A program made the position numbers and the translations under genes. From positions 1 through 64,000 of the forward strand of contig NZ_DFUE01000030.1 of the NCBI RefSeq assembly GCF_002379585.1: a DNA stretch of 64,000 nucleotides, written 5' to 3'. The stretch is from Pseudomonas sp. UBA4194. GTDB lineage: Bacteria; Pseudomonadota; Gammaproteobacteria; Pseudomonadales; Pseudomonadaceae. Shown piece by piece: positions 18,852 through 27,968 of this stretch (position 1 is its first letter; each line of letters begins with the position of its first letter). The notes beneath the pieces are model-generated. The model made no database searches. It saw only the letters and a list, made by a program, of their open reading frames with translations, and was not told where the DNA came from.

Positions 18852-19682
18852 ATGAGCCACACACAACCGTATTCCAACAGCCTGCTGAACCTGCCCCACG
18901 ACAACAATCGTCTGCAACTTGAAGCGGTGCCGCGCCAGCGCGATCCGCTGCAGGAACGCTTGCACCGCAAGCAGCGCCTGGCCGCCTCCTACCGCTTGTT
19001 TGCCCGCTATGGGTTTGAGGTCGGCGTGGCCGGGCATTTCACCGCTCGCGACCCGCTCGAACCGGAGCACTACTGGATCAATCCGCTGGGCGTGCCGTTT
19101 TCGCAGATCACCGCTTCGCAGCTGTTGCGGGTCAATCGCCAGGGTCAAGTGGTGGAGGGGGAGGGCTTGCTAAATGTCAGCGCCCTGGAGCTGCACGACG
19201 GCATCCAGCAGGCCCGTCCCGAGGTGGTGGGCATTGCCCATCTGCACGGTTTCTACGGCCGCACCTGGTCGGCCCTGGGTCAACTGTTCGAACCCATTAC
19301 GGCGGAGGCCGGGGCCTTCATCGAGGATCAGGCGATATTCCGTCGCCACGACCTGCGCGCTGCCGACGGCAGCCTTGATAACGACCGCGACAGGGTGACG
19401 GCCGCCTTCGTCGACAGCTTTGCCGGCAACAATCTGCTGTTCTGGCAAAACCATGGTGTGTGGACCGTGGGTGAAAGCGTCGAGAGTGCGGCCTGGCGCT
19501 TCATTCTTGCCGAAGACGTGGCCCGCTCGCATTTGTTGGCCCGCGCCGCTGGCGCGCCGGTGGTGCCGCGGGTCGAGCCTTTGACTGCTCAAGGTCGGGC
19601 CCGCAACGAGCTGTTCGCCTGGCTGAACTTCCAGCCGTTATGGGACGAGATCGTCGCCCAGCAACCCGACCTGGTGGGCTGA
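18852..19682 (+). CDS. class II aldolase/adducin family protein
   Basis: The product has 276 residues. Class II aldolase/adducin proteins bind zinc through histidines, seen here in IAHLHGFYGRTWS and in FWQNHGVWTVGES, with an acidic residue in ITAEAGAFIED. The classical HGH motif is replaced by HLHG, so activity may differ from sugar-phosphate aldolases; several subfamily members act as decarboxylases or have unknown substrates. It is the first gene of a run of nine plus-strand genes, 4 bases before the next, and therefore probably acts on the compound imported or oxidised by this operon. Confidence 0.8.
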   Translation: MSHTQPYSNSLLNLPHDNNRLQLEAVPRQRDPLQERLHRKQRLAASYRLFARYGFEVGVAGHFTARDPLEPEHYWINPLGVPFSQITASQLLRVNRQGQVVEGEGLLNVSALELHDGIQQARPEVVGIAHLHGFYGRTWSALGQLFEPITAEAGAFIEDQAIFRRHDLRAADGSLDNDRDRVTAAFVDSFAGNNLLFWQNHGVWTVGESVESAAWRFILAEDVARSHLLARAAGAPVVPRVEPLTAQGRARNELFAWLNFQPLWDEIVAQQPDLVG

Positions 19683-19686
19683 GCCG

Positions 19687-20646
19687 ATGGCCGTGCTGAC
19701 TCGACGTCGACTGCTCGCCGGCAGCGCTGCCCTGGCGGCGGGCTGCCTGCTGCGCCCCGCCCTGGCCGAGACTTCCGGGCCCTTGCGCGTATGGCGCTAC
19801 AAGGGCTCGGCTGCCTCGTTCATGGCCATGGCCGGGCAGGCCGATACACCGTACCCGGTGGAGTGGGTGAACATCGCCGGTGGCAATATCGTGCTCGAAG
19901 CCTTGAGCAGCGGCAGCCTCGATTACACCCAGATGAGCGAAGTACCGCCCATTTTCGCCTCCATCGCCCAGGTGCCCCTGGCGGTGGTCGCGGTGCTGCC
20001 TGGCAGTCGCCAGGATCTGGGCCTGGTAGTGGGCAGCGACAGCGGTATTGCGCACGTGGCCGATCTCAAGGGCCGCAGCGTGAGTTTTGTGCGCGGCACC
20101 AACACCCAGTACTACCTCATCGACCTGCTCAATCGCCACGGCCTGAGCCTCAAGGACATACGCCCGGTACCCATGCCCATGCAGGAGGCGTTGATCGCCT
20201 TTCGCAGTGGCCATGTGGACGCCTTGGTTGCCGGGGGCATCAGTGCGCTTCAAGCCACCCAGCAACAAGGCGTGCGCCTGGAAAACGACAGCCCCTTCGT
20301 TGGCAACACACTGATCGCCGCCCGCTGCGGTGCGTTGGAAGACCCGGACAAGCGGGCGCAGATCGCCGACTTCCTGCGCCGCGAGCGCGCCACCTGGGCC
20401 TGGGTTGCCCAGCACCCCGAAGCCTGGGCCGAGCACATTGCCCAGCAGACCGGGATCAGCGCCGAGCTGTACCTGCGTCAGTTCCGCGAGCGCGGCCGGC
20501 CGGTGAGCCTCGAGCCCATCAGCGAGCCGGCGATTGCCTCTGCCCAACAGGTCGCAGACACCTTTTTCGACAACCGTCTGATCCGCCAGCGCGTCGATAT
20601 ACGACCGCTGTGGCGCGACGATTTCAAACCCTTTCTGGAAGCCTGA
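19687..20646 (+). CDS. Tat-exported SsuA/TauA-like periplasmic binding protein
   Basis: The product has 319 residues. The N-terminus TRRRLLAGSAALAAGCLLRPALA has twin arginines, a hydrophobic stretch and an AxA-type cleavage site. The mature part (FRSGHVDALVAGG, GTNTQYYLIDLLNRHG) matches the aliphatic sulfonate/taurine/nitrate-type (NMT1-like) binding proteins. No matching SsuB/SsuC-type genes are adjacent; the ABC importer downstream is of the Dpp type with its own binding protein. It may work with a transporter encoded elsewhere or pass ligand within the periplasm. It lies 6 bases before the TonB receptor gene. Confidence 0.8.
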   Translation: MAVLTRRRLLAGSAALAAGCLLRPALAETSGPLRVWRYKGSAASFMAMAGQADTPYPVEWVNIAGGNIVLEALSSGSLDYTQMSEVPPIFASIAQVPLAVVAVLPGSRQDLGLVVGSDSGIAHVADLKGRSVSFVRGTNTQYYLIDLLNRHGLSLKDIRPVPMPMQEALIAFRSGHVDALVAGGISALQATQQQGVRLENDSPFVGNTLIAARCGALEDPDKRAQIADFLRRERATWAWVAQHPEAWAEHIAQQTGISAELYLRQFRERGRPVSLEPISEPAIASAQQVADTFFDNRLIRQRVDIRPLWRDDFKPFLEA

Positions 20647-20652
20647 CTTGTC

Positions 20653-23076
20653 ATGACTCGCCCCTCTCTTTATTCGCCCCTGGCCTTGGCACCTCTGCTG
20701 TTGGCCGGCTTCACGCTGTTGCCGGCCCAGGCCGCAGACACCCTGGACACCGTGGTGGTGACCGGCTCGCGCGGCAGTGAGGCGCGCACCGTGACCAGCA
20801 GCCCGGCCCCGATCGACGTGGTCAGCGGTGCGCAACTGGAGCGCACGGGCTCGGCCAGCCTGCGTGGTGCTCTGGAGAAAGCCCTGCCGTCGTTCAATCA
20901 GCGGCCTTCCGGCTCATCCAACGACAGCATCGCCCGACCCTATAGCCTGCGTGGCCTGAACGGTTCCAACGTATTGGTGCTGGTCAACGGCAAACGGCGC
21001 CACAACAGCTCGGTGATCAACCTCGACTCCTCGTCTGCCTACGGCACCAACCCCGTGGACCTGGATCTGATTCCGGTCAGTGCCATCGATCACGTCGAGG
21101 TGCTGCGTGACGGCGCTTCGGCGCAGTACGGCTCGGACGCCATTGCCGGGGTGATCAACATCATCCTCAAGCAGAGCGACAACGGTGGGTCGGCCAGCAC
21201 CCAGTACGGTGAGTACTACGAGGACGGTGACGGCGGCACGATCCGTACGGCGGTAAACTCCGGTTTTGCCCTGCCCAACGACGGCTTTCTCAACATCTCC
21301 CTGGATGCCAAGTCGCAGCAGACGGCGGTGCGCTCGCGGGACTCCACCGGCAACCTGTATTTCCCCGGTGACGCTCGCGAAGCCGGCGCCGATCGCCAGG
21401 TGCAGCGCAATGGCTTGCCGAAGATCAAGGGCTACAACCTCTCGTACAACGCCGAATTGCCGCTGCAGGACGACCTGACGCTGTATTCGTTCACCACCTA
21501 CAGCGAGCGGGACGCCCGGGGCGGGCAGAACTATCGGCGGCCGAACTCGACCAATATCATTCCCGAGATTTACCCCGATGGCACGGCCCCTTTCTACACC
21601 CTCGACGAGACCGACTTTCAGGCTGCCGCAGGTGCCAAGGGCCTGATCGGCGAGTGGAACTGGGACCTGAGTTCGACGTTCGGCCGCGCCAAGTCTCTGG
21701 CCGGCTCCGACGAAAGCCTCAACGCGTCGCTCGGCCCCTCCAGCCCGACGTCCTTCGACAGCTACACCAACACCTTCGACCAATGGACCAACAACCTCGA
21801 CCTGACCCGCGCCTTCGACGTCGGCCTGGCCAAACCGCTGCAAGTGTCGTGGGGCGCCGAGCACCGTCACGAGCGCTACAAGACCGAGTCCGAGGATGTC
21901 GCCGCCTGGATCAACGGCGGCTATGTCTACCCCAGCGGGCCGCTGGCCGGTCAGCCCGCCGCCGTGGGCGCTCAAGGCGCAATCACCCTGACCCCCGAGG
22001 ATGCTACCCAGGTCAGCCGCAACAGCTATGCGACGTACCTGGACCTGGGCTTGAACCCCACCGAAAAGCTGTACCTGGGCCTGGCCGGGCGTTTCGAAAA
22101 ATACGACGACAGCGCTGGCAATACCGCCAGCGGCAAGTTCTCGGCGCGCTATGACTTCACCCCGGAGTTCGCCGTGCGCGGCACCCTGAGCAATGGCTTC
22201 CGCGCGCCGTCGCTGTCGCAGTCCGCGTATGCCCAGACCTCCAACCAGTACACCCTGGTCAATGGCGTGGCGCAGTTCGTCGAAGCCAAGACCGCACGGG
22301 TGGATACGCCCCTGGCACGGGCCTTGGGCGCCGAAGACCTGGAACCGGAAAAATCGCGCAACATCAGCCTGGGCATCACCTGGAAGCCCTTGCCCCAAGC
22401 CAACGTGAGCCTGGATGCCTACCAGATCGAGATCAAGGACCGCATCGCTCTGACGGGCTTCCTCTACGGCAACGGCGTCAACCAGATCCTCCAGCAGCAG
22501 GGCTACAAGCCAGGCTACCGGGTCAAGTACTTCACCAACGCCGCCGACACCACCACCCGCGGTGTGGATCTGGTCACCGACTACAAGGTCGACTATGGCC
22601 GCTACGGCTCGGTCAAGTACGGCGTGGCGTTCAACTACAACAAGACCGAACTGGACAGCATCAAGTCCACTCCGGCAGCGCTGGCTGGCAGCGGCCTGCA
22701 ACTGTTCGACCGGGTCGCCCAGGGCTACCTGACGGTGTCGGAGCCCAAGACCAAGCTGATTCTCAGCGGCCAATGGAAGATCGATCGCTTCGACATCAAC
22801 CTGGGCGTCACCCGCTACGACAAGGTCATCGCCCGGGATGTGAATCCCGACTTCGACTCCACCTTTGGCGCCAAGTGGATCACCGACCTGGAAGTCGCCT
22901 ATTCGATCACCGACCAGTTGGGTGTGGCCGTGGGTGCCAACAACCTGTTCGACGTGCGCGCCGACAACAGCGGCTACCCGGCGGGCGACGTCAACGGCTT
23001 TCCGAAATTCGGTGGTGTCTCGCCGTTCAATCCCTACGGCGGCTTCTGGTACACCCGCCTGAGCTACGACTTCTGA
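20653..23076 (+). CDS. TonB-dependent outer-membrane receptor
   Basis: The product has 807 residues. There is a signal peptide ending near residue 27 (LLPAQAA), then a TonB-box/plug start DTLDTVVVTGSRG, a plug domain to about residue 170 (VEVLRDGASAQYGSDAIAGV), and a 22-strand barrel ending in an aromatic residue (RLSYDF). Such receptors import siderophores, vitamins, sugars or other bulky or scarce ligands across the outer membrane. The operon contains no siderophore synthesis or FecIR-type sigma regulation, so the ligand is probably the carbon or sulfur compound handled by the neighbouring enzymes. Confidence 0.92.
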   Translation: MTRPSLYSPLALAPLLLAGFTLLPAQAADTLDTVVVTGSRGSEARTVTSSPAPIDVVSGAQLERTGSASLRGALEKALPSFNQRPSGSSNDSIARPYSLRGLNGSNVLVLVNGKRRHNSSVINLDSSSAYGTNPVDLDLIPVSAIDHVEVLRDGASAQYGSDAIAGVINIILKQSDNGGSASTQYGEYYEDGDGGTIRTAVNSGFALPNDGFLNISLDAKSQQTAVRSRDSTGNLYFPGDAREAGADRQVQRNGLPKIKGYNLSYNAELPLQDDLTLYSFTTYSERDARGGQNYRRPNSTNIIPEIYPDGTAPFYTLDETDFQAAAGAKGLIGEWNWDLSSTFGRAKSLAGSDESLNASLGPSSPTSFDSYTNTFDQWTNNLDLTRAFDVGLAKPLQVSWGAEHRHERYKTESEDVAAWINGGYVYPSGPLAGQPAAVGAQGAITLTPEDATQVSRNSYATYLDLGLNPTEKLYLGLAGRFEKYDDSAGNTASGKFSARYDFTPEFAVRGTLSNGFRAPSLSQSAYAQTSNQYTLVNGVAQFVEAKTARVDTPLARALGAEDLEPEKSRNISLGITWKPLPQANVSLDAYQIEIKDRIALTGFLYGNGVNQILQQQGYKPGYRVKYFTNAADTTTRGVDLVTDYKVDYGRYGSVKYGVAFNYNKTELDSIKSTPAALAGSGLQLFDRVAQGYLTVSEPKTKLILSGQWKIDRFDINLGVTRYDKVIARDVNPDFDSTFGAKWITDLEVAYSITDQLGVAVGANNLFDVRADNSGYPAGDVNGFPKFGGVSPFNPYGGFWYTRLSYDF

Positions 23077-23088
23077 TCAGGAGCTTGC

Positions 23089-24435
23089 ATGAGCACTTCC
23101 ACCAAACAACTGCTGCTTGGCGCGTTCATTCCCAGCGCCGGAATCATGGGCTCCAGCTGGCGCCACGCCAGCGCCGCCCCCGACTCGTTCAGCGACTTCG
23201 GGCACTTCCAATGGGTGGCGCAGACCCTGGAGGCCGCGCGTTTTCATGCGGTGTTCTTCAACGACACGGTGAACGTCGACGCTGACCTCGAGGTACTGGC
23301 GCGCGGCCCCAACAGTGTCCGCTGGGACCCGCTGGTGCTGATGCCGGCACTGGCCGTGGTGACCCGGCACATCGGTCTGATCGGCACCGCCAGCACCACC
23401 TATAACGACCCTTACAACATTGCCCGCAAGCTGGCCAACATCGACCACCTCAGCGGCGGTCGTGTGGGCTGGAACCTGGTGACTTCCCTGGGCGGCGGCG
23501 AGAACTTCAATCTCGACGCCCATGTCCTGCATGCCGACCGCTACGAGCGCGCGGAGGAATTCTATGACGTGGTCACTGGGCTGTGGGACAGCTACGAGGA
23601 CGGCGCTTTCGTTCAGGACAAGGCCAGCGGGCGCTTTCTGGATACCAGCAAGCTGCACGTGCTCAACCATCACGGCAAACACTTCCAGGTGCGCGGCCCG
23701 TTGAATGCACCGCGTCCGCTGCAGGGCTATCCGGTGATTGCCCAGGCCGGTTCATCGGATTCCGGTCGCGCCCTGGCGGCGCGGGCAGGTGAGCTGATCT
23801 TCACGGCGCAGCACACTCTGGAACAGGGTCAGGCGTTCTATCGCCAGATCAAGGACCAGGCGGCGAAATTCGGCCGTGATCCGCAGCACCTGAAGATTCT
23901 GCCGGGGGTCTCGCCGGTGGTCGGCAAGACTCACGCCGAGGCCCAGGCACGCTACGACCAGTTGCAGGAACTGCTGGAGCCCAAGACGTTCCTGCGCAGC
24001 ATCTCGCGCTTCGCCAGCCTGGGTTTCGACCTGTCCGAATTGCCGTTCGATGAGGTGGTGCCACTGCCGCCCGAGCAGTTCGACACCAACACCCACAAGA
24101 GCCGGCAGAAGCTGGTTTTCGAGCTGATTCGCCGCGAGCGACCCACCGTGCGTGAGCTGTTCAACAAGCTCACTGCCGGCGGGCACCGGATTCTGATCGG
24201 TACCCCTGAAAGCATCGCCGACGACCTGCAAGCCTGGTTCGAGGCCGACGCCGCCGATGGCTTCAACGTGATGTTTTCCGGTTTGCATGAGGGCATCGAA
24301 GCGTTCGCCACCGGGGTGGTGCCTGAGCTGCAACGCCGCGGGCTGTTTCGCAGTGAATACCAGGGCGCGACGCTGCGCGAGAACCTGGGCTTGCCCTATA
24401 TCGCCAACCGCAACGCTGCTGGAAGCGCCGCATGA
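23089..24435 (+). CDS. FMN-dependent monooxygenase, LLM class (NtaA/SnaA/DszA type)
   Basis: The product has 448 residues. It is a luciferase-like TIM-barrel monooxygenase of the two-component subfamily that includes nitrilotriacetate, EDTA, dibenzothiophene-sulfone and dimethylsulfide monooxygenases. Markers are GGRVGWNLVTSLGGGENFN, HADRYERAEEFYDVVTGLW, PVIAQAGSSDSGR and the C-terminal GTPESIADDLQAW. These enzymes need reduced FMN from a separate flavin reductase, which is not encoded in this operon. The reaction is likely oxidative cleavage of a C-N or C-S bond. It overlaps the next gene by 4 bases. Confidence 0.9.
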   Translation: MSTSTKQLLLGAFIPSAGIMGSSWRHASAAPDSFSDFGHFQWVAQTLEAARFHAVFFNDTVNVDADLEVLARGPNSVRWDPLVLMPALAVVTRHIGLIGTASTTYNDPYNIARKLANIDHLSGGRVGWNLVTSLGGGENFNLDAHVLHADRYERAEEFYDVVTGLWDSYEDGAFVQDKASGRFLDTSKLHVLNHHGKHFQVRGPLNAPRPLQGYPVIAQAGSSDSGRALAARAGELIFTAQHTLEQGQAFYRQIKDQAAKFGRDPQHLKILPGVSPVVGKTHAEAQARYDQLQELLEPKTFLRSISRFASLGFDLSELPFDEVVPLPPEQFDTNTHKSRQKLVFELIRRERPTVRELFNKLTAGGHRILIGTPESIADDLQAWFEADAADGFNVMFSGLHEGIEAFATGVVPELQRRGLFRSEYQGATLRENLGLPYIANRNAAGSAA

Positions 24436-26036
24436 ATCTGTCGTTGAACATTTCGGTTTCCAAACCGGCAGCGCTGACCCTGGCGCTGTTGTTGCTGGCC
24501 GGGTGCGGCGAGTCGTCCGCGCCCGCCAGGCAGGCCGCGGCTGCGACTCCAGCGGCCGGAGGTGTGCTCAAGGTAGCGCTGGACGGCGACCCCAACTGCA
24601 TCGATCCACACCAGGCCGGCAACAACACGGCCTTGAACGTGGGCCGCCAACTGGTCGATTCGCTGACCGATCAAGACCCCCAAAGCGGCGAGATCGTACC
24701 GTGGCTGGCCAGTCGCTGGGAGGTCGACGGCGAGTCGCGGCGGTTTACCTTTCACTTGCGAGACGGTGTCAGCTTCAGCGATGGCACACCGGTCGATGCC
24801 CTGGCGGTGAAAGCGAACTTCGAACAGATTCTGGCGCTGGGTGCGCGCTCGATTCTGGGGGCGACCTACCTGGCCGGGCTCAAGAACATAGCCACGCCTG
24901 ATGCTTCGACCGTGGTGGTGGAGTTCGAGCAGCCGAATGCCCAGTTCCTGCAAGCTACATCAACCATGAGCCTGGGGTTGTTGGCCGAGGCGACGCTGGC
25001 CAGGAGTCCGGCCGATCGTTGCCAGGGGCAACTGATCGGCAGCGGCCCGTTCAAGCTCGATGGCTTCGTGCACAACCAGAAGGTCAGCCTGTCGCGCCGC
25101 GACGACTATGCCTGGGGTTCGTCACTGGCGGCTCATACCGGCAAGGCCTGGCTGGACGGGATCGAGTTTCTGATCGTGCCGGAGTCCGGCGTGCGTCTGG
25201 GTAGCCTGCTGTCCGGGCAGATCGATGTCGACACCGGGGTGGTGGCGCAGAACGAAAAGACCCTCGAATCCCAGGGGCTGCCGGTGCTCTGGAGGGCCAA
25301 CCCAGGGGTGGTCTTCAACCTGACGCCCGATCTGACGCGGCCGGTGTACCGCGACGTGCGGGTGCGCCAGGCGTTGATCAAGGCCATCGACCGCGAGCAA
25401 CTGCGCAGCATCATTTCGCGCTATCAGGCACCGGCCACCGCACTGCTGGCCAGCAGTACGCCGTATTACAAGGACCTCTCCGACCTGCTGGCCTACGACC
25501 GCCCCAGTGCGCAACGCCTGCTCGACGAAGCGGGCTGGCAGGCCGGCGCCGATGGCATCCGCCAGAAGGACGGCGAGCGGCTGAGCCTGCGGGTGGATTA
25601 CTGGCAGAACACGCCGATCCTGGAGTTGGTGCAGCAGCAGCTCAAGGCGGTCGGCGTGGAGCTGGTCCTCAACCGCACCACCATCAGCCAGGTGGCGGCG
25701 CTGCAGGCCAGCGGTGACATCAGCTTGTACTTCTACAACCTGACCCGAGCCGATCCCGATGTGCTGCGCACGCTGTTCCACGTGACGGGGCGCAATTACG
25801 GCAAGCGCAAGGCCGATGGGCTGGACCACCTGCTCGAAGCCAGCGCCGCGACTCTGGACCCGGCAGTGCGACAGCAGCGGGTGGATGAAGTCAGCCGCGC
25901 GTTGATCGAGCAGGGCCATGCCATTCCGCTGGTGGAGCTGGCCACGGTGATTGCCCACGGCAAGCAGGTGCATGGCTTGCACTACGAAGCGTCATCGCGC
26001 CTGCAGTTCTTCGATACATGGCTGGCAACGCCGTGA
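24432..26036 (+). CDS. Dpp/Opp-type binding lipoprotein (SBP family 5)
   Basis: The product has 534 residues. The lipobox LLLAGCG gives a lipidated N-terminal cysteine. The family 5 signature region is at about residues 90-115 (EIVPWLASRWEVDGESRRFTFHLRDGVSF). Family 5 proteins bind peptides, nickel chelates, opines or glutathione. It lies directly ahead of two permease genes and a double ATPase, making a complete importer. The 4-base overlap with the monooxygenase gene ties import to oxidation of the same compound. Confidence 0.92.
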   Translation: MNLSLNISVSKPAALTLALLLLAGCGESSAPARQAAAATPAAGGVLKVALDGDPNCIDPHQAGNNTALNVGRQLVDSLTDQDPQSGEIVPWLASRWEVDGESRRFTFHLRDGVSFSDGTPVDALAVKANFEQILALGARSILGATYLAGLKNIATPDASTVVVEFEQPNAQFLQATSTMSLGLLAEATLARSPADRCQGQLIGSGPFKLDGFVHNQKVSLSRRDDYAWGSSLAAHTGKAWLDGIEFLIVPESGVRLGSLLSGQIDVDTGVVAQNEKTLESQGLPVLWRANPGVVFNLTPDLTRPVYRDVRVRQALIKAIDREQLRSIISRYQAPATALLASSTPYYKDLSDLLAYDRPSAQRLLDEAGWQAGADGIRQKDGERLSLRVDYWQNTPILELVQQQLKAVGVELVLNRTTISQVAALQASGDISLYFYNLTRADPDVLRTLFHVTGRNYGKRKADGLDHLLEASAATLDPAVRQQRVDEVSRALIEQGHAIPLVELATVIAHGKQVHGLHYEASSRLQFFDTWLATP

Positions 26037-26076
26037 CAGTGCGACGGCAAGCCGGTGAACCCAATGGAGCGTGCAC

Positions 26077-27096
26077 ATGACCGATCTTTCAACGCTGGCC
26101 AGCGCCCCCACCGCGTTGCGCCCCACCCTGCGCTGGCGACAGGGGCTGGTGACAGGGCTGCACCGGCTGTGGCAGAGCGCACTGGTGCTATGGGCCGCCT
26201 TCACGGTGTCCTTCGTGATTCTGTACGCGCTGCCCAGCGATCCGGTGAGCATCATGCTCAACCAGAACGGCGAGCCGTCGGCGGCCGATCAGGCCCAGAT
26301 CCAGGCGTTGCGTGCTGAATATCACCTGGACCAGCCGCTGCCGGTGCAGTACGGCATCGCCCTGTGGCGGGCGCTGCAACTGGATTTCGGCCAGTCGATC
26401 CAGAGCGGTGAGCCGGTGGCGAGCGCGCTGGCGCAAGCCTTGCCGGCCACCGCTCAACTGACCGCCCTGGCGCTGGTGCTGGCGTTGCTGGGCGGCATCG
26501 GCCTGGCGCTGGCGGCCAACCTGGCGCGCTGGCGCTGGCTCAGGGATGGGCTGCTGGGGCTACCGGCCTTGTCGGTGTCGTTGCCCACCTTCTGGGTCGG
26601 GCTACTGCTGCTGCAAGCCTTCTCGTTCAACCTGCACTGGTTCCCTGCCATGGGCAATCGGGGCTTCGCTTCGCTGGTGCTGCCAGCGCTGACCCTGGCC
26701 ATCCCGACGGCGGCGATCATTGCCCAGGTGCTGCTGCGTTCGCTGGCTGGCGTGAGCCGACAACCGTTCGCCCAGGCGCTGCGGGCCAAGGGTTTGAGTG
26801 GGCGACGCCTGCTGTTCGTGCATTTGCTGCACAACGCCGCCGTGCCCGTGCTGAGCCTGTCCGGGGTGGTGGTCGGCAACCTGCTGGCCGGCTCCGTGGT
26901 GACCGAAACGGTGTTCTCCCGCGAGGGCGTCGGGCGTCTGGCGCAAGCGGCGGTCGGCAGCCAGGACATCCCCATGGTCCAGGGCGTGGTGCTGTTGGCC
27001 GCGGCCCTGTTCATTGCGGTCAACCTGCTGGTCGACCTTCTCTATCCCTTGCTTGACCCGCGTATGGGTCAAGCGGTCAGTGGAGGCCAGCGATGA
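26077..27096 (+). CDS. Dpp-type ABC transporter permease (DppB-like)
   Basis: The product has 339 residues. It has the DppB layout: first helix, long periplasmic loop, and a cytosolic coupling motif in QALRAKGLSGRRLLFVHLLHN, ending with YPLLDPR. Six helices are expected. The ATG at 26077 was preferred over an in-frame GTG two codons earlier because GGAG lies 7 bases before the ATG. Its stop overlaps the start of the next permease gene by 4 bases. Confidence 0.9.
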   Translation: MTDLSTLASAPTALRPTLRWRQGLVTGLHRLWQSALVLWAAFTVSFVILYALPSDPVSIMLNQNGEPSAADQAQIQALRAEYHLDQPLPVQYGIALWRALQLDFGQSIQSGEPVASALAQALPATAQLTALALVLALLGGIGLALAANLARWRWLRDGLLGLPALSVSLPTFWVGLLLLQAFSFNLHWFPAMGNRGFASLVLPALTLAIPTAAIIAQVLLRSLAGVSRQPFAQALRAKGLSGRRLLFVHLLHNAAVPVLSLSGVVVGNLLAGSVVTETVFSREGVGRLAQAAVGSQDIPMVQGVVLLAAALFIAVNLLVDLLYPLLDPRMGQAVSGGQR

Positions 27097-27968
27097 GCCT
27101 GTCTGCCAATACCTTGCCGTCGACAACCGTGGCACTGTTGTGGGCACAGTCGGCCGTGCGCCTGCTGCACAAGCGCCCCTTGCTGCCCTTGGGCATTGCC
27201 GTGCTGGCGTTGGCTTTGGCCTGGGCGGTATGGCCTGGACTGTTCAGCCATTACGACCCTTTGCTCGGTCAGCCTGCCCAGGCATTGCAGGCGCCGAGTG
27301 GCCAACACTGGTTCGGCACCGACCACCTGGGGCGCGACCTGTACAGCCGAGCGGTGCATGGCGCGGCGCTATCGTTGCAGGCCACGGCGCTGGCGGTGCT
27401 GATTGCCTTGCTGGTGGGCATTGTCATCGGCGTGGTGGCCGGGTATTTCGGCGGGGCGCTGGACGCGGTGTCCATGCGTGTAGTGGAGGTGCTGATGGCC
27501 ATACCTTCACTGCTGCTGGCCATGGCCATCATCACCGTGCTCGGCTTTGGCACGCTGAATATCGCGCTGGCCGTGGGCTTGTCCTCTGTGGCGACTTTCG
27601 CCCGTCTGGTCAGGGGCGAAGTGCTGCGCTGGCGCACCAGTCTGTTTGTCGAGGCGGCGCGCGTGTCGGGAGTGGGGCCGTGGGCGATCATCACCCGGCA
27701 CATCGTGGCCCACGCGGCCGGCCCGGTGCTGGCGCTGGCGGCCCTGGAATTTGGCTCGGCCGTGCTATCGGTGTCGGCGTTGAGCTTTCTCGGCTTCGGC
27801 GCACCGCCGCCGCAGCCGGAGTGGGGCCTGCTGATCTCCGAGGGGCGCAACTACATGGTCGCCGCCTGGTGGTACACCAGCCTGCCGGGTTTGGTGCTGG
27901 CCGCCGTGGTACTCGCGGCGAATCAGTTGGCCCGCGCCATCCAGGACGTATCGGGAGCACCGCGATGA
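27093..27968 (+). CDS. Dpp-type ABC transporter permease (DppC-like)
   Basis: The product has 291 residues. The DppC features are GTDHLGRDLYSRAVHGAALSL near residue 70, the coupling helix ARVSGVGPWAIITRHI and LSFLGFGAPPPQPEWGLLI. It forms the heterodimeric channel with the gene before it. Overlaps of 4 bases on both sides show tight coupling within the operon. Confidence 0.92.
   Translation: MSLSANTLPSTTVALLWAQSAVRLLHKRPLLPLGIAVLALALAWAVWPGLFSHYDPLLGQPAQALQAPSGQHWFGTDHLGRDLYSRAVHGAALSLQATALAVLIALLVGIVIGVVAGYFGGALDAVSMRVVEVLMAIPSLLLAMAIITVLGFGTLNIALAVGLSSVATFARLVRGEVLRWRTSLFVEAARVSGVGPWAIITRHIVAHAAGPVLALAALEFGSAVLSVSALSFLGFGAPPPQPEWGLLISEGRNYMVAAWWYTSLPGLVLAAVVLAANQLARAIQDVSGAPR

Noticed and set aside
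20914..22773. 619-codon open frame on the minus strand inside the TonB receptor gene
   Set aside because: It is an antisense frame opened by high-GC codon bias; the plus-strand gene has full family motifs and a ribosome site.
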